Part shown: positions 1-5,774 of the stretch, in pieces | Layout: each line of letters begins with the position of its first letter | Numbering within the stretch: position 1 is the first letter of the stretch | Source: Candidatus Bathyarchaeota archaeon | GTDB taxonomy: Archaea; Thermoproteota; Bathyarchaeia; Bathyarchaeales; Bathyarchaeaceae | NCBI GenBank assembly: GCA_029879825.1 | Contig: JAOUPL010000047.1 | Location: 1 to 8,949 of the forward strand | DNA: 8,949 nucleotides | Direction of reading: 5' to 3' | Program-made: the position numbers and the translations under genes | The notes under the pieces: model-generated | What the model was told of the DNA's origin: nothing | Seen by the model: the letters and a program-made list of their open reading frames with translations, nothing else | The model's database searches: none

Positions 1-300
1 AAAGCGACCTTGTTAAAATAAATAAGTTTAAGCGTTCCGAGAAACATGAAAAACGAAAGACGAAGGGAACTCCGCCTTCGACAATCAAGCACGGTTGGTA
101 AGAAAGAAAAAATGGGCGCATGCTACCCGGAATATGCATCGTCGAATACACTAACTGCTGACCTATTGTTTAAGGCGAAAGCGCGCGCATCTATAGTTAG
201 GCCTGTTTCAATTCTTACAGTTGCAGCAACAGCATTAATGAAAGTTTGCACAACCGAGTCAGGGGCCTCAACTGCGCGCGCGCAACTAGAAAACCAAAGG
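1..300. other. Unassigned region, no convincing gene
   Basis: Both strands have short open frames here, but none resembles a family I recognise and none has a good ribosome binding site. Visible structure includes a short hairpin with stem CGAAGG (61-66) and CCTTCG (75-80) around an 8-nt loop, and a perfect 12-bp alternating purine-pyrimidine palindrome TGCGCGCGCGCA at 273-284. A second GCGCGCGC run lies at 181-188. Given the decayed methyltransferase next to it, this is most likely degenerate or intergenic DNA. The end of a mobile element or of a non-coding RNA is possible but not shown by the sequence. Confidence 0.35.
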
Positions 301-490
301 TTAAGCTCTTGCCTCATACAGGTTATGGTTCGACTTCTTCAATGGAACAAGCCTTACACTACTAAACCCTGCATCCAAGCAAAGCTGTTTAATTTTCTCT
401 TCAGGTAATCCCATTGTACCTTGAGCCGCTCCCCCATTAGCTAATGAAGTGGACATACAGAAAAGCAAGCTAAAGTCAATTCTCTCCCTA
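301..490 (-). pseudogene. C-terminal remnant of a class I SAM-dependent methyltransferase
   Basis: Read on the minus strand, the last 60 or so codons before the TAA at 303-301 encode a segment running FSLLFCMSTSLANGG, then GTMGLPEEKIKQLCLDAGFSS, and ending in NLYEARA. This has the layout of the C-terminus of a large family of class I SAM-dependent methyltransferases with an N-terminal winged helix: a strand with a Cys and a 'SL' turn, a 'G..GLPE..' linker, an 'AGF..VR' helix-strand, and a terminal 'N.LYE.R'. The open frame continues back to 591 but its upstream residues are basic and do not look like this family. No Rossmann-type SAM-binding glycine motif is present anywhere in 490-720 in any minus frame that I could read. 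The gene therefore appears truncated, with only its 3' end preserved. The alternative is a short real gene of unknown function. The match is from memory of the family pattern, not a search. Confidence 0.5.
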
Positions 491-738
491 CAAATCCTTC
501 TTTGGCATAATGTTAAACTTCTACTTCTAAGAACATCTGTTAAACTGCTTTCCTCTCTCTTGACAATCTTCCTTCTATATTTCTTCCACATTGAGAGACG
601 GCTACATCACCTATCTTGGCTTTTCCTTTCTAAGCTCAATGCTTTTTTGTTTGTTGTTAATCCGTTTGCATTAGTTTCTAGTTCCATAATTCTAATTAAT
701 ATTATGAGTGATAGTTAAACTGGAGCAGTGTAGATACA
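491..738. other. Intergenic region upstream of glutamate dehydrogenase
   Basis: I see no intact gene here. An open frame on the plus strand (449-718) is rich in Leu, Ser and Phe, runs antisense to the methyltransferase remnant and has no ribosome binding site, so I treat it as a shadow. The AT-rich stretch at about 691-704, centred 40 nt before the dehydrogenase ATG, is a reasonable place for its TATA box. A GGAG at 722-725 lies 13 nt before that ATG, which is rather far for a standard SD site. Confidence 0.4.
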
Positions 739-2037
739 ATGACGGAAGAGTTCAATTATCTAAGAAGAATATTATTAGATTTTGACCACGGTGTTGAACT
801 TTTAGGTGAAAAGACTGAACCCGTTGATCCAGGTCTTGTTGAATTACTAAAATCTCCTTCAAAGCGATTAAGTGTGCAGTTTCCTGTAAAAATGGATAAT
901 GGCACATTAGAAATTTTTAGAGGTTATAGAGTACAACATTCCAAGTTATACGAGCCCACCAAAGGCGGTATCAGATACAGCCCTGATGTGGACTTGAGTG
1001 TAATAACTGCTCTTGCTATGGATATGACATTAAAATGTAGGGTTGTTGATTTACCCTTTGGGGGTGCAAAGGGTGGCGTTATCTGCAATCCACGTGAAAT
1101 GTCGCCTGATGAACTTGAACGTATGACTAGAAGATACACTTTTGAAATATCTTCAATGATAGGCCCAGACTCGGATGTTCCTGCACCAGATATAGGTACT
1201 GGTCCCAAAGAAATGGGGATCATATTTGATACTTATAAGATGTTTAATCAAAAAGCTCCCGACGCATACGCTGTTGTTACTGGTAAACCATTGAGTTTAG
1301 GCGGTTGTAGGGCAAGGCTAGAAGCAACAGCACAAGGAGGTGCCTATGTGTTGGAAGAAGCTGTTAAACAAGGATGTGCTAGAGGATTGACTTCTTTGAA
1401 GGATGCTACCGTGATTGTTCAAGGTTTTGGCAATGTCGGGTTCCACACGGCAAACATTCTCCACAAAGACTATGGATGTAAAATTATTGGGATTAGCGAT
1501 TCTAAAGGAGGCATTTATAATCCCAAGGGTTTTAGTCCGAGTGATGTTCTAAAATACAAAACAGATGAAAAAAATGAGAAAAAATCAGTAATCGGTTATG
1601 AGGCCCGGAACACTCTTGCTATTGATGAATTTCTAACAAAAGAATGTGATATTTTGGTTCCTGCCGCCAAGGAAACACAAATTGTTGGTTCGATAGCTGA
1701 CGATATCAAAACTAAGGTGATTCTCGAACTTGCAAATGGACCGACTACCAATCTTGCCGACAAAATCCTATTTGAGAAAGATGTCTACTTGATACCAGAT
1801 ATACTTGCTAATACTGGCGGAGTTACAGTCAGCTATTGTGAGTGGCTTCAAAACAAGGAAGGTACTCAATGGGAAACAGACATTGTCAACAATATACTTA
1901 GAGAGAAAATGACAACTGCATACAGAGATTTAGTTTTTACTGTAAAGAGTTATGATGTTACAACAAGAGAAGGAGCTTACATATTGGCTACATCCAGAGC
2001 GATACAAGTTATTAAAGATAGAGGAATCTTTCCATAA
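739..2037 (+). CDS. gdhA: Glutamate dehydrogenase (Glu/Leu/Phe/Val dehydrogenase family)
   Basis: This enzyme catalyses the reversible oxidative deamination of glutamate to 2-oxoglutarate and ammonium with NAD(P), in the cytoplasm and normally as a hexamer. The 432 residues match the usual 415-430. The N-terminal dimerisation/substrate domain carries K75 (KGGIRY), K99 (MTLKC), K111 (GGAKGG) and D151 (PAPDIGTG), the conserved glutamate-binding and catalytic set. The Rossmann domain has GFGNVG (229-234) and an acidic residue at the end of its second strand (D254, SDSKGG). ANTGGVTVSYCEW (357-369) is the family signature closing the active site. The segment GGCRARLEATAQG (188-200) resembles the GG..AR..ATA.G version of hyperthermophilic archaeal enzymes rather than the bacterial GS.GR..ATGRG. 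It stands alone, with its own upstream AT-rich region and a short T-run right after the stop. Cofactor preference (NAD versus NADP) cannot be settled by eye. Confidence 0.95.
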   Translation: MTEEFNYLRRILLDFDHGVELLGEKTEPVDPGLVELLKSPSKRLSVQFPVKMDNGTLEIFRGYRVQHSKLYEPTKGGIRYSPDVDLSVITALAMDMTLKCRVVDLPFGGAKGGVICNPREMSPDELERMTRRYTFEISSMIGPDSDVPAPDIGTGPKEMGIIFDTYKMFNQKAPDAYAVVTGKPLSLGGCRARLEATAQGGAYVLEEAVKQGCARGLTSLKDATVIVQGFGNVGFHTANILHKDYGCKIIGISDSKGGIYNPKGFSPSDVLKYKTDEKNEKKSVIGYEARNTLAIDEFLTKECDILVPAAKETQIVGSIADDIKTKVILELANGPTTNLADKILFEKDVYLIPDILANTGGVTVSYCEWLQNKEGTQWETDIVNNILREKMTTAYRDLVFTVKSYDVTTREGAYILATSRAIQVIKDRGIFP

Positions 2038-2074
2038 TTTTTGCGCGCATTTCTTCCGATTCATGTCATTTTCA

Positions 2075-2086
2075 CTATTTAAATAG
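2075..2086 (+). promoter_or_regulatory. Candidate TATA box, palindromic CTATTTAAATAG
   Basis: This 12-bp perfect palindrome contains TTTAAATA, a good archaeal TATA-like element. It sits 38 nt after the dehydrogenase stop. A start of transcription about 25 nt downstream would fall near 2105, just before a GAGG site and the ATG at 2121. Because it is symmetric, it could direct transcription on either strand. Confidence 0.4.
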
Positions 2087-2120
2087 ACCAAATGAACTTT
2101 AGAAATGAGAGGTTAGTGAA

Positions 2121-2171
2121 ATGGTTGAATATAAGGCCAGTGTTCAAACAATACAACCTATACGTCGCTGA
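2121..2171 (+). CDS. Possible 16-residue micro-ORF
   Basis: An ATG at 2121 opens a 16-codon frame (MVEYKASVQTIQPIRR) ending in TGA at 2169-2171. GAGG at 2109-2112, 8 nt before the ATG, is well placed as an SD site. A TATA-like palindrome lies upstream (2075-2086) and a T-rich terminator downstream (2182-2201), so the frame sits inside what looks like a complete transcription unit of about 95 nt. No function can be assigned and no homolog is known to me. The same stretch could instead be a small non-coding RNA, or simply the 3' untranslated region of the glutamate dehydrogenase transcript. Confidence 0.25.
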   Translation: MVEYKASVQTIQPIRR

Positions 2172-2181
2172 ATAACGCCCT

Positions 2182-2201
2182 CTAACCTTCCCTCTTTTTT
2201 C
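2182..2201 (+). terminator. T-rich archaeal terminator, copy 1
   Basis: CTAACCTTCCCTCTTTTTTC ends in six T residues and has no preceding hairpin, as is usual for archaeal intrinsic termination. Closely similar sequences occur at 2568-2589 and 2886-2906. It may end a short transcript starting near 2105 or the glutamate dehydrogenase message. Confidence 0.55.
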
Positions 2202-2214
2202 TTCGGTTATAATC

Positions 2215-2222
2215 TTTATATT
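2215..2222 (+). promoter_or_regulatory. TATA box for the DUF3303-like gene
   Basis: TTTATATT is a near-consensus archaeal TATA box 40-47 nt upstream of the ATG at 2262. Transcription would start near 2245, leaving a short leader that contains the GGTGA at 2248-2252. It begins 14 nt after terminator copy 1, so the units are tightly packed. Confidence 0.55.
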
Positions 2223-2261
2223 CAAAACCAAACCTACGTCGTAAACGGTGAGAGTGAGAAT

Positions 2262-2531
2262 ATGCTCTTTGTAGTGACGGCTAAGTGGAAACCTGAAAAC
2301 ATGGCGGATTTCATTAGGATAGGAATGGAAGAGATGCCTAAGCCACCACCTAAGGGAACAAAATATCTTGGGACATACATACTGCTTGGGCGTTGTCAAA
2401 TGGTTTCAATAGTTGACGCCCCAGACGAAAAGACGATACTCAAACTACATCAGCCGTATCAAGAAATCGCTGAATGCGATTGGGCACCAGCCGTGACCCC
2501 TGAAGACGTAGCAAAGGCACTTGCTGAATGA
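2262..2531 (+). CDS. DUF3303-like small protein (dimeric alpha/beta barrel type)
   Basis: This 89-residue soluble protein has no signal peptide or membrane segment. It starts MLFVVTAKWKPENM, the pattern at the start of DUF3303-type proteins, where a first beta strand is followed by a helix. A PKPPPKGTKYLGTY segment (about residues 26-39) leads to a second strand, LLGRCQMVSIVDAPDE (41-56) gives a third strand and turn, and a helix and final strand end in CDWAPAV. This strand/helix order fits a ferredoxin-like dimeric alpha/beta barrel. The molecular role of this family is not known to me. GGTGA at 2248-2252, 9 nt before the ATG, and the TATA box at 2215-2222 support the start. The gene is flanked by matching T-rich terminators and is probably monocistronic. 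Confidence 0.7.
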   Translation: MLFVVTAKWKPENMADFIRIGMEEMPKPPPKGTKYLGTYILLGRCQMVSIVDAPDEKTILKLHQPYQEIAECDWAPAVTPEDVAKALAE

Positions 2532-2567
2532 AAGATGGCTAAGCGGCTTTCTTGCGGTTGAATTCTC

Positions 2568-2589
2568 TTAACCTTCCCTCTCTTTTTTT
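2568..2589 (+). terminator. T-rich archaeal terminator, copy 2
   Basis: TTAACCTTCCCTCTC followed by seven T residues lies 36 nt after the stop of the DUF3303-like gene. It shares the core TAACCTTCCCTCT with copy 1, an identity longer than a generic T-tract requires. Confidence 0.6.
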
Positions 2590-2606
2590 GTTATGCATGT
2601 AAAATG

Positions 2607-2620
2607 TTTTAAGTTTTATC
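2607..2620 (+). promoter_or_regulatory. AT-rich putative promoter of the small membrane protein gene
   Basis: TTTTAAGTTTTATC lies 28-41 nt before the ATG at 2648 and about 20 nt after terminator copy 2. The spacing is similar to that of the clearer TATA box at 2215-2222, but the sequence is less close to consensus. A GGGG run at 2638-2641 is a weak ribosome binding site candidate. Confidence 0.35.
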
Positions 2621-2647
2621 TAAAAGATAGATCTGTCGGGGATTTAA

Positions 2648-2875
2648 ATGTCTGAAAAAGAAAAAAGACCAGTCACAGCGATGGAGTTGCTAATCAGCGT
2701 TGTAGGCTTAATCATAGCGATAATCTTAGCTGTTTTTGCGTTGGGAATTGCCAACTGGGGAATAGACCTTTTCGGGATAAGTGGAGATATGTCAAGAGCA
2801 GCAGCTTTGATAGCAGTTGCGATAATCATAGGACCAACCATAGCGGCATTCGCAACAAAAAGATACTTCAGATAG
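2648..2875 (+). CDS. Small two-helix membrane protein, function unknown
   Basis: The 75-residue product has a short charged start (MSEKEKRP), a first hydrophobic helix at about residues 11-33 (MELLISVVGLIIAIILAVFA and onward), a short loop with a conserved-looking DLFGISGD (about 40-47), and a second hydrophobic helix at about 50-68 (AALIAVAIIIGPTIAAFA). It ends with a basic tail, TKRYFR. By the positive-inside rule both termini are probably cytoplasmic, giving a helical hairpin. I do not recognise the family. The gene has its own putative promoter and a dedicated T-rich terminator, so it is likely expressed alone. An antisense frame over the same bases has no start signal and mirrors the hydrophobic codons, so I leave it out. 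Confidence 0.65.
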   Translation: MSEKEKRPVTAMELLISVVGLIIAIILAVFALGIANWGIDLFGISGDMSRAAALIAVAIIIGPTIAAFATKRYFR

Positions 2876-2885
2876 GTTTGCGCAC

Positions 2886-2906
2886 CTAACATTCCCCTCT
2901 TTTTTT
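2886..2906 (+). terminator. T-rich archaeal terminator, copy 3
   Basis: CTAACATTCCCCTC followed by seven T residues lies just after the stop of the small membrane protein gene. It differs from copy 1 by one substitution and one extra C in the core. Confidence 0.6.
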
Positions 2907-3047
2907 GTTATTTGGGTTTTTGTCCGTTCAAAAGGTGACTTTATTCGTTGGTTTTAACTTAGAAACCTAGCACATTTGCGACGTACATCCTAGAGGTTCG
3001 AAGCCACAATAAACCATTTTAGAAGACAGCGCCATTGATAGACAATA

Positions 3048-4043
3048 ATGACCACCTTAGACGTCGATGCCCTATGGCGTATGCCGAAAAAAGAATTAGT
3101 CTCGATGATTGAAAGAGGAAACTTTCCCAACAGTTCAAAGAAAATTCGATTCTACGCCCCCAGTTTTATCTACTACAAAACCGGTTACTTCTGCTCTTCT
3201 CCAACAGCCTTCCCGTCAATTTCAATCACAGGCTCCTCTTGCGCTCTAAAATGCAAGCACTGCGACGGAAAAGTTCTCAACACCATGTTTCCAGTTCTCA
3301 CTCCAAAGGGACTCTTCAACCTCTGCGTGAAACTGAAAAACGAAGGGGCCATTGGCTGTCTCATAAGCGGGGGATGTTTGCCAGACGGTTCTGTCCCCCT
3401 TGACAAGTTCGTAGATGCTATTGCCAAGGTCAAGAGTGAGCTTGGGCTTACCATAGCAGCGCACACGGGAGTCATCGACTTTTCCACGGCAAGGCGATTG
3501 AAGGGAGCTGGAGTTGACGCCGCCCTAATTGACATAATCGGCTCAGACGAAACAATACGGGAAGTTTACCAACTGAAAGTCAGTGTTGAGGACTTTGACA
3601 AGTCTTTGAGGGCTCTGCACGAATCTGGAATCCCATTTGTTCCTCACGTTCTCGTGGGGCTTCACTATGGTAAACTCAGGGGAGAACTCCAAGCCCTAAA
3701 AATGATTTCAAAATACTCGCCTTCAGCCGTCATAATAATAGCCTTCATGCCGATTCGTGGCACGCCTATGGAAAAAGTAGACCCGCCTGAGCCGGAAGAC
3801 ATAGCGAGAGTGCTGGTAACGGCCAGGCTCATGATGCCTCAAACTCCGATAGTCTTGGGGTGCATGAGACCAAAGGGTAAACATAGGACGAGAACCGACA
3901 CGTTGGCTGTGGAAGCCGGGGTCAATGCTATAGCCTTTCCAGCCAAAGAAGCTATTCAGTTGGCTGAATTAATGGGTCTGGAAGTCACGTTCTCATCTTT
4001 GTGCTGTTCGCAAATCTTTGAAGACATCAAATTCGGCATTTAG
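3048..4043 (+). CDS. Radical SAM protein, COG1856-like, possible lipoyl synthase component (LipS-type)
   Basis: A 331-residue cytoplasmic radical SAM enzyme. The cluster motif is C65-x3-C69-x2-C72 (CALKCKHC), followed by SAM-contacting ISGGC (106-110) and an alternating strand/helix barrel (AAHTGV 137-142, DIIGSDET 162-169, FVPHVLVGLHYG 197-208, MPIRGTP 234-240). It resembles the archaeal 'biotin synthase homolog' family COG1856. To my knowledge the two-protein lipoyl synthase (LipS1/LipS2) first described in Thermococcus consists of radical SAM proteins of this kind, which insert sulfur at C6 and C8 of octanoyl chains on carrier proteins. Extra Cys at 49, 104, 272 and a C319-C320 pair near the C-terminus could bind an auxiliary cluster. 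An H-protein gene 1.7 kb downstream is consistent with a lipoate role. No partner LipS gene is visible here. The ATG has no evident SD; ATG at 3081 is an alternative. The family call is firm and the LipS assignment moderate. Confidence 0.8.
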   Translation: MTTLDVDALWRMPKKELVSMIERGNFPNSSKKIRFYAPSFIYYKTGYFCSSPTAFPSISITGSSCALKCKHCDGKVLNTMFPVLTPKGLFNLCVKLKNEGAIGCLISGGCLPDGSVPLDKFVDAIAKVKSELGLTIAAHTGVIDFSTARRLKGAGVDAALIDIIGSDETIREVYQLKVSVEDFDKSLRALHESGIPFVPHVLVGLHYGKLRGELQALKMISKYSPSAVIIIAFMPIRGTPMEKVDPPEPEDIARVLVTARLMMPQTPIVLGCMRPKGKHRTRTDTLAVEAGVNAIAFPAKEAIQLAELMGLEVTFSSLCCSQIFEDIKFGI

Positions 4044-4918
4044 GAAGAATTCTTCAGGAATTCAAGTATGTACTTGTTGACAATCTCCGGTTCTTCCAGT
4101 TGAACCCAATGACCACAATTTGGAAGATATTTTATAGAATAGGGGGCATCCACAAATTCATCTGTGTCGGCTATCAAATCTTTTGAAAGAGCAGCATCTT
4201 GTTCTCCCCAAATTACCAACGTAGGCGACTTAATTTTTGGAAAAGCTATGGTTCTCTCCGAAAACAATATAGCAGGATTCATGTTAGCCCGGTAATAATT
4301 TATCGCCGCTGTCAAGGCTCCTGGTTTTGACCATGCTTCTGCATAAATCTTCAAATCTGCGTCTGTGAGGGAATCTTTTTTGACGAAAGAAAGTCGAAGC
4401 ATATTTTTTAGAAAGAAATAGTCGTTTCGACTCAAAGCCTCTTCTGGAATGTCGACTGTTTGAAAGAAGAAAACATACCAGCTTTTCTGCAGTTGTCTCA
4501 GTGAATTTTTAGTCTTCGTTGTATAGGCGTTGGGATGGGGCGCATTCAAAATCACCAATCTTTCTGTAGCTTCTGGGTTGAAAGCTGCGAGAGACCAAGC
4601 TACGGCTCCGCCCCAATCATGTCCAATTACTATCGCCCGTTTTTCACCTAGAGCATGTATAAGTCCAAGAATATCCCCTGCAAGAAGATTCAATCTATAT
4701 TTGTCAGCGCCTTCAGGTTTATCGGTTTCATTGTAACCTCGTAAATCTGGAGCCACAACACGAAAATGGTTAGCTAATTCGGGAATTTGAAATCTCCACA
4801 CGTACCAAAAATCAGGGAAACCGTGAAGAAGAAGCAACAGTTTTCCTTCTCCCTGGGTCACGTAATGCATTCGAATTCCATCAGCTTTAACAAAACCATG
4901 CTTCCATACTTCTTTCAT
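4040..4918 (-). CDS. Alpha/beta hydrolase, epoxide hydrolase type
   Basis: A 292-residue cytoplasmic hydrolase with the full epoxide-hydrolase layout. The oxyanion-hole motif is HGFPDFW (32-38). The nucleophile elbow GHDWGG (99-104) carries D101, the acid is D241 in WGEQDA, and the base is H270 in NCGHWVQ. The cap domain (about 130-220) contains SWYVFFFQ (146-153) and NYYRAN (207-212), where epoxide hydrolases place the two tyrosines that polarise the epoxide oxygen. An Asp nucleophile rules out an ordinary Ser esterase. A haloacid/haloalkane dehalogenase-like activity is the main alternative, because those enzymes share the Asp-His-Asp arrangement. The substrate is unknown. GAGG on the minus strand (4930-4927), 8 nt before the ATG, supports the start. 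The gene converges on the radical SAM gene, their stop codons overlapping by 4 nt, and diverges from the E1-like gene. Confidence 0.88.
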   Translation of the reverse strand: MKEVWKHGFVKADGIRMHYVTQGEGKLLLLLHGFPDFWYVWRFQIPELANHFRVVAPDLRGYNETDKPEGADKYRLNLLAGDILGLIHALGEKRAIVIGHDWGGAVAWSLAAFNPEATERLVILNAPHPNAYTTKTKNSLRQLQKSWYVFFFQTVDIPEEALSRNDYFFLKNMLRLSFVKKDSLTDADLKIYAEAWSKPGALTAAINYYRANMNPAILFSERTIAFPKIKSPTLVIWGEQDAALSKDLIADTDEFVDAPYSIKYLPNCGHWVQLEEPEIVNKYILEFLKNSS

Positions 4919-4953
4919 CTATTTAACCTCAGTTATCGTATGTAGTCATTTGC

Positions 4954-4975
4954 GTTTAAGAGTTAATCCTTAAAC
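4954..4975. promoter_or_regulatory. Inverted repeat in the divergent promoter region
   Basis: GTTTAAG (4954-4960) and CTTAAAC (4969-4975) form a perfect 7-bp inverted repeat around an 8-nt spacer. Each arm read on its own strand is CTTAAAC. One lies 40-46 nt upstream of the E1-like ATG (5015) and the other 36-42 nt upstream of the hydrolase ATG (4918), the distance expected for archaeal TATA boxes. The arms may therefore be two back-to-back TATA elements, an operator, or both. Confidence 0.4.
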
Positions 4976-5014
4976 CTTAAGAAACTATAGCAAGACGTTA
5001 GTATAGGAGAGAAC

Positions 5015-5752
5015 ATGACCTTTTCGTCTGCTGAACTGGAAAGATACGATCGCCAAATTCGAATTGAAGGCTTGGGAAAAAGCGGGCAATCAAAGTTAAA
5101 GAAGGCTAGTGTAATTGTTGTGGGGGCTGGTGGGTTAGGTTGTCCAACATCGTTCTATCTCGTCGCCGCTGGTGTAGGCTACGTTGCGGTTGTTGACAAG
5201 GAAACTGTTGAGTTGAGCAACCTCAACCGACAGATCTTGCATTGGAGCAATGACATTGGAAGGCCAAAAAGCGTTTCTATGGTCGAAAAGCTTCGTCAAC
5301 TGAATCCCGAGGTAACGGTGAAAGCCCTTCAGAAGATTGTGACAACTCATAATGCTAGACAACTTGTCAAAGACTTTGCAGTGGTTGTTGACGCCTTGGA
5401 CAATTGGCGCACCCGATTTTTACTGAACAAAGCCTGCGTAAAAGAAAAAATTCCGTTTGTGCACGCTGGAGTTCACGCTCTCTACGGACAAATAACAACC
5501 ATACTTCCGGGAAAGGGACCTTGCCTTCAATGCATTCTGCCTAAGATTCCACCAGAAGAGGAGAAATTTCCTGTTCTTGGAGCTGCCGTGGGAACGTTAG
5601 GTCTTCTAGAGGCTTTGGAAACCATAAAAATCATCACAGGTTTGGGTGAGCCTCTAGTAGGACGTATGCTTCACTTCGACGCCGAAACCATGAGTTTTCA
5701 GGAGATAAAGGTGGAACGTAGACGAAACTGCCCCGTTTGCGGTTCCCTGTAG
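5015..5752 (+). CDS. ThiF/MoeB/HesA family E1-like adenylyltransferase
   Basis: The 245-residue protein should adenylate the C-terminal Gly-Gly of a ubiquitin-like sulfur carrier (ThiS, MoaD or archaeal SAMP type), the first step of sulfur transfer to thiamin, molybdopterin or tRNA. Typical features are RYDRQIRIEGLG (10-21), the ATP-binding GAGGLG (37-42), D61, the N69/N71/R72/Q73 set in LSNLNRQ, K85, and DALDNWRTR (127-134). A zinc site is formed by C170/C173 (GPCLQC) and C239/C242 (CPVC). There is no Cys between 173 and 239, the stretch where ThiF, UbaA and most MoeB proteins carry a catalytic or conserved Cys; FPVLGAAVG is there instead, as in a HesA-like subset. It therefore probably does not form a persulfide or thioester itself at that site. 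GGAG at 5006-5009 supports the start. The H-protein gene begins 22 nt after its stop. The carrier partner is not in the window. Confidence 0.9.
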   Translation: MTFSSAELERYDRQIRIEGLGKSGQSKLKKASVIVVGAGGLGCPTSFYLVAAGVGYVAVVDKETVELSNLNRQILHWSNDIGRPKSVSMVEKLRQLNPEVTVKALQKIVTTHNARQLVKDFAVVVDALDNWRTRFLLNKACVKEKIPFVHAGVHALYGQITTILPGKGPCLQCILPKIPPEEEKFPVLGAAVGTLGLLEALETIKIITGLGEPLVGRMLHFDAETMSFQEIKVERRRNCPVCGSL

Positions 5753-5774
5753 GAAACATAGTTAAGTTTTTAAG

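Noticed and set aside
46..408. 120-codon plus-strand open frame
   Set aside because: It has no recognisable domain or SD, and its 3' part runs antisense to the methyltransferase remnant.
449..718. 89-codon Leu/Phe-rich plus-strand frame resembling a membrane protein
   Set aside because: It overlaps the methyltransferase remnant in antisense, has no SD, and its hydrophobicity follows from the T-rich strand.
1300..1345. Apparent loss of the GS.GR..ATGRG loop in glutamate dehydrogenase
   Set aside because: GG..AR..ATA.G is the normal form in archaeal enzymes such as that of Pyrococcus, so it is not a divergence.
2985..3015. tRNA-like T-arm (GAGGTTCGAAGCC) followed by an AACCA
   Set aside because: The five-base stem does not pair (two mismatches), and the upstream bases do not form acceptor, D or anticodon arms.
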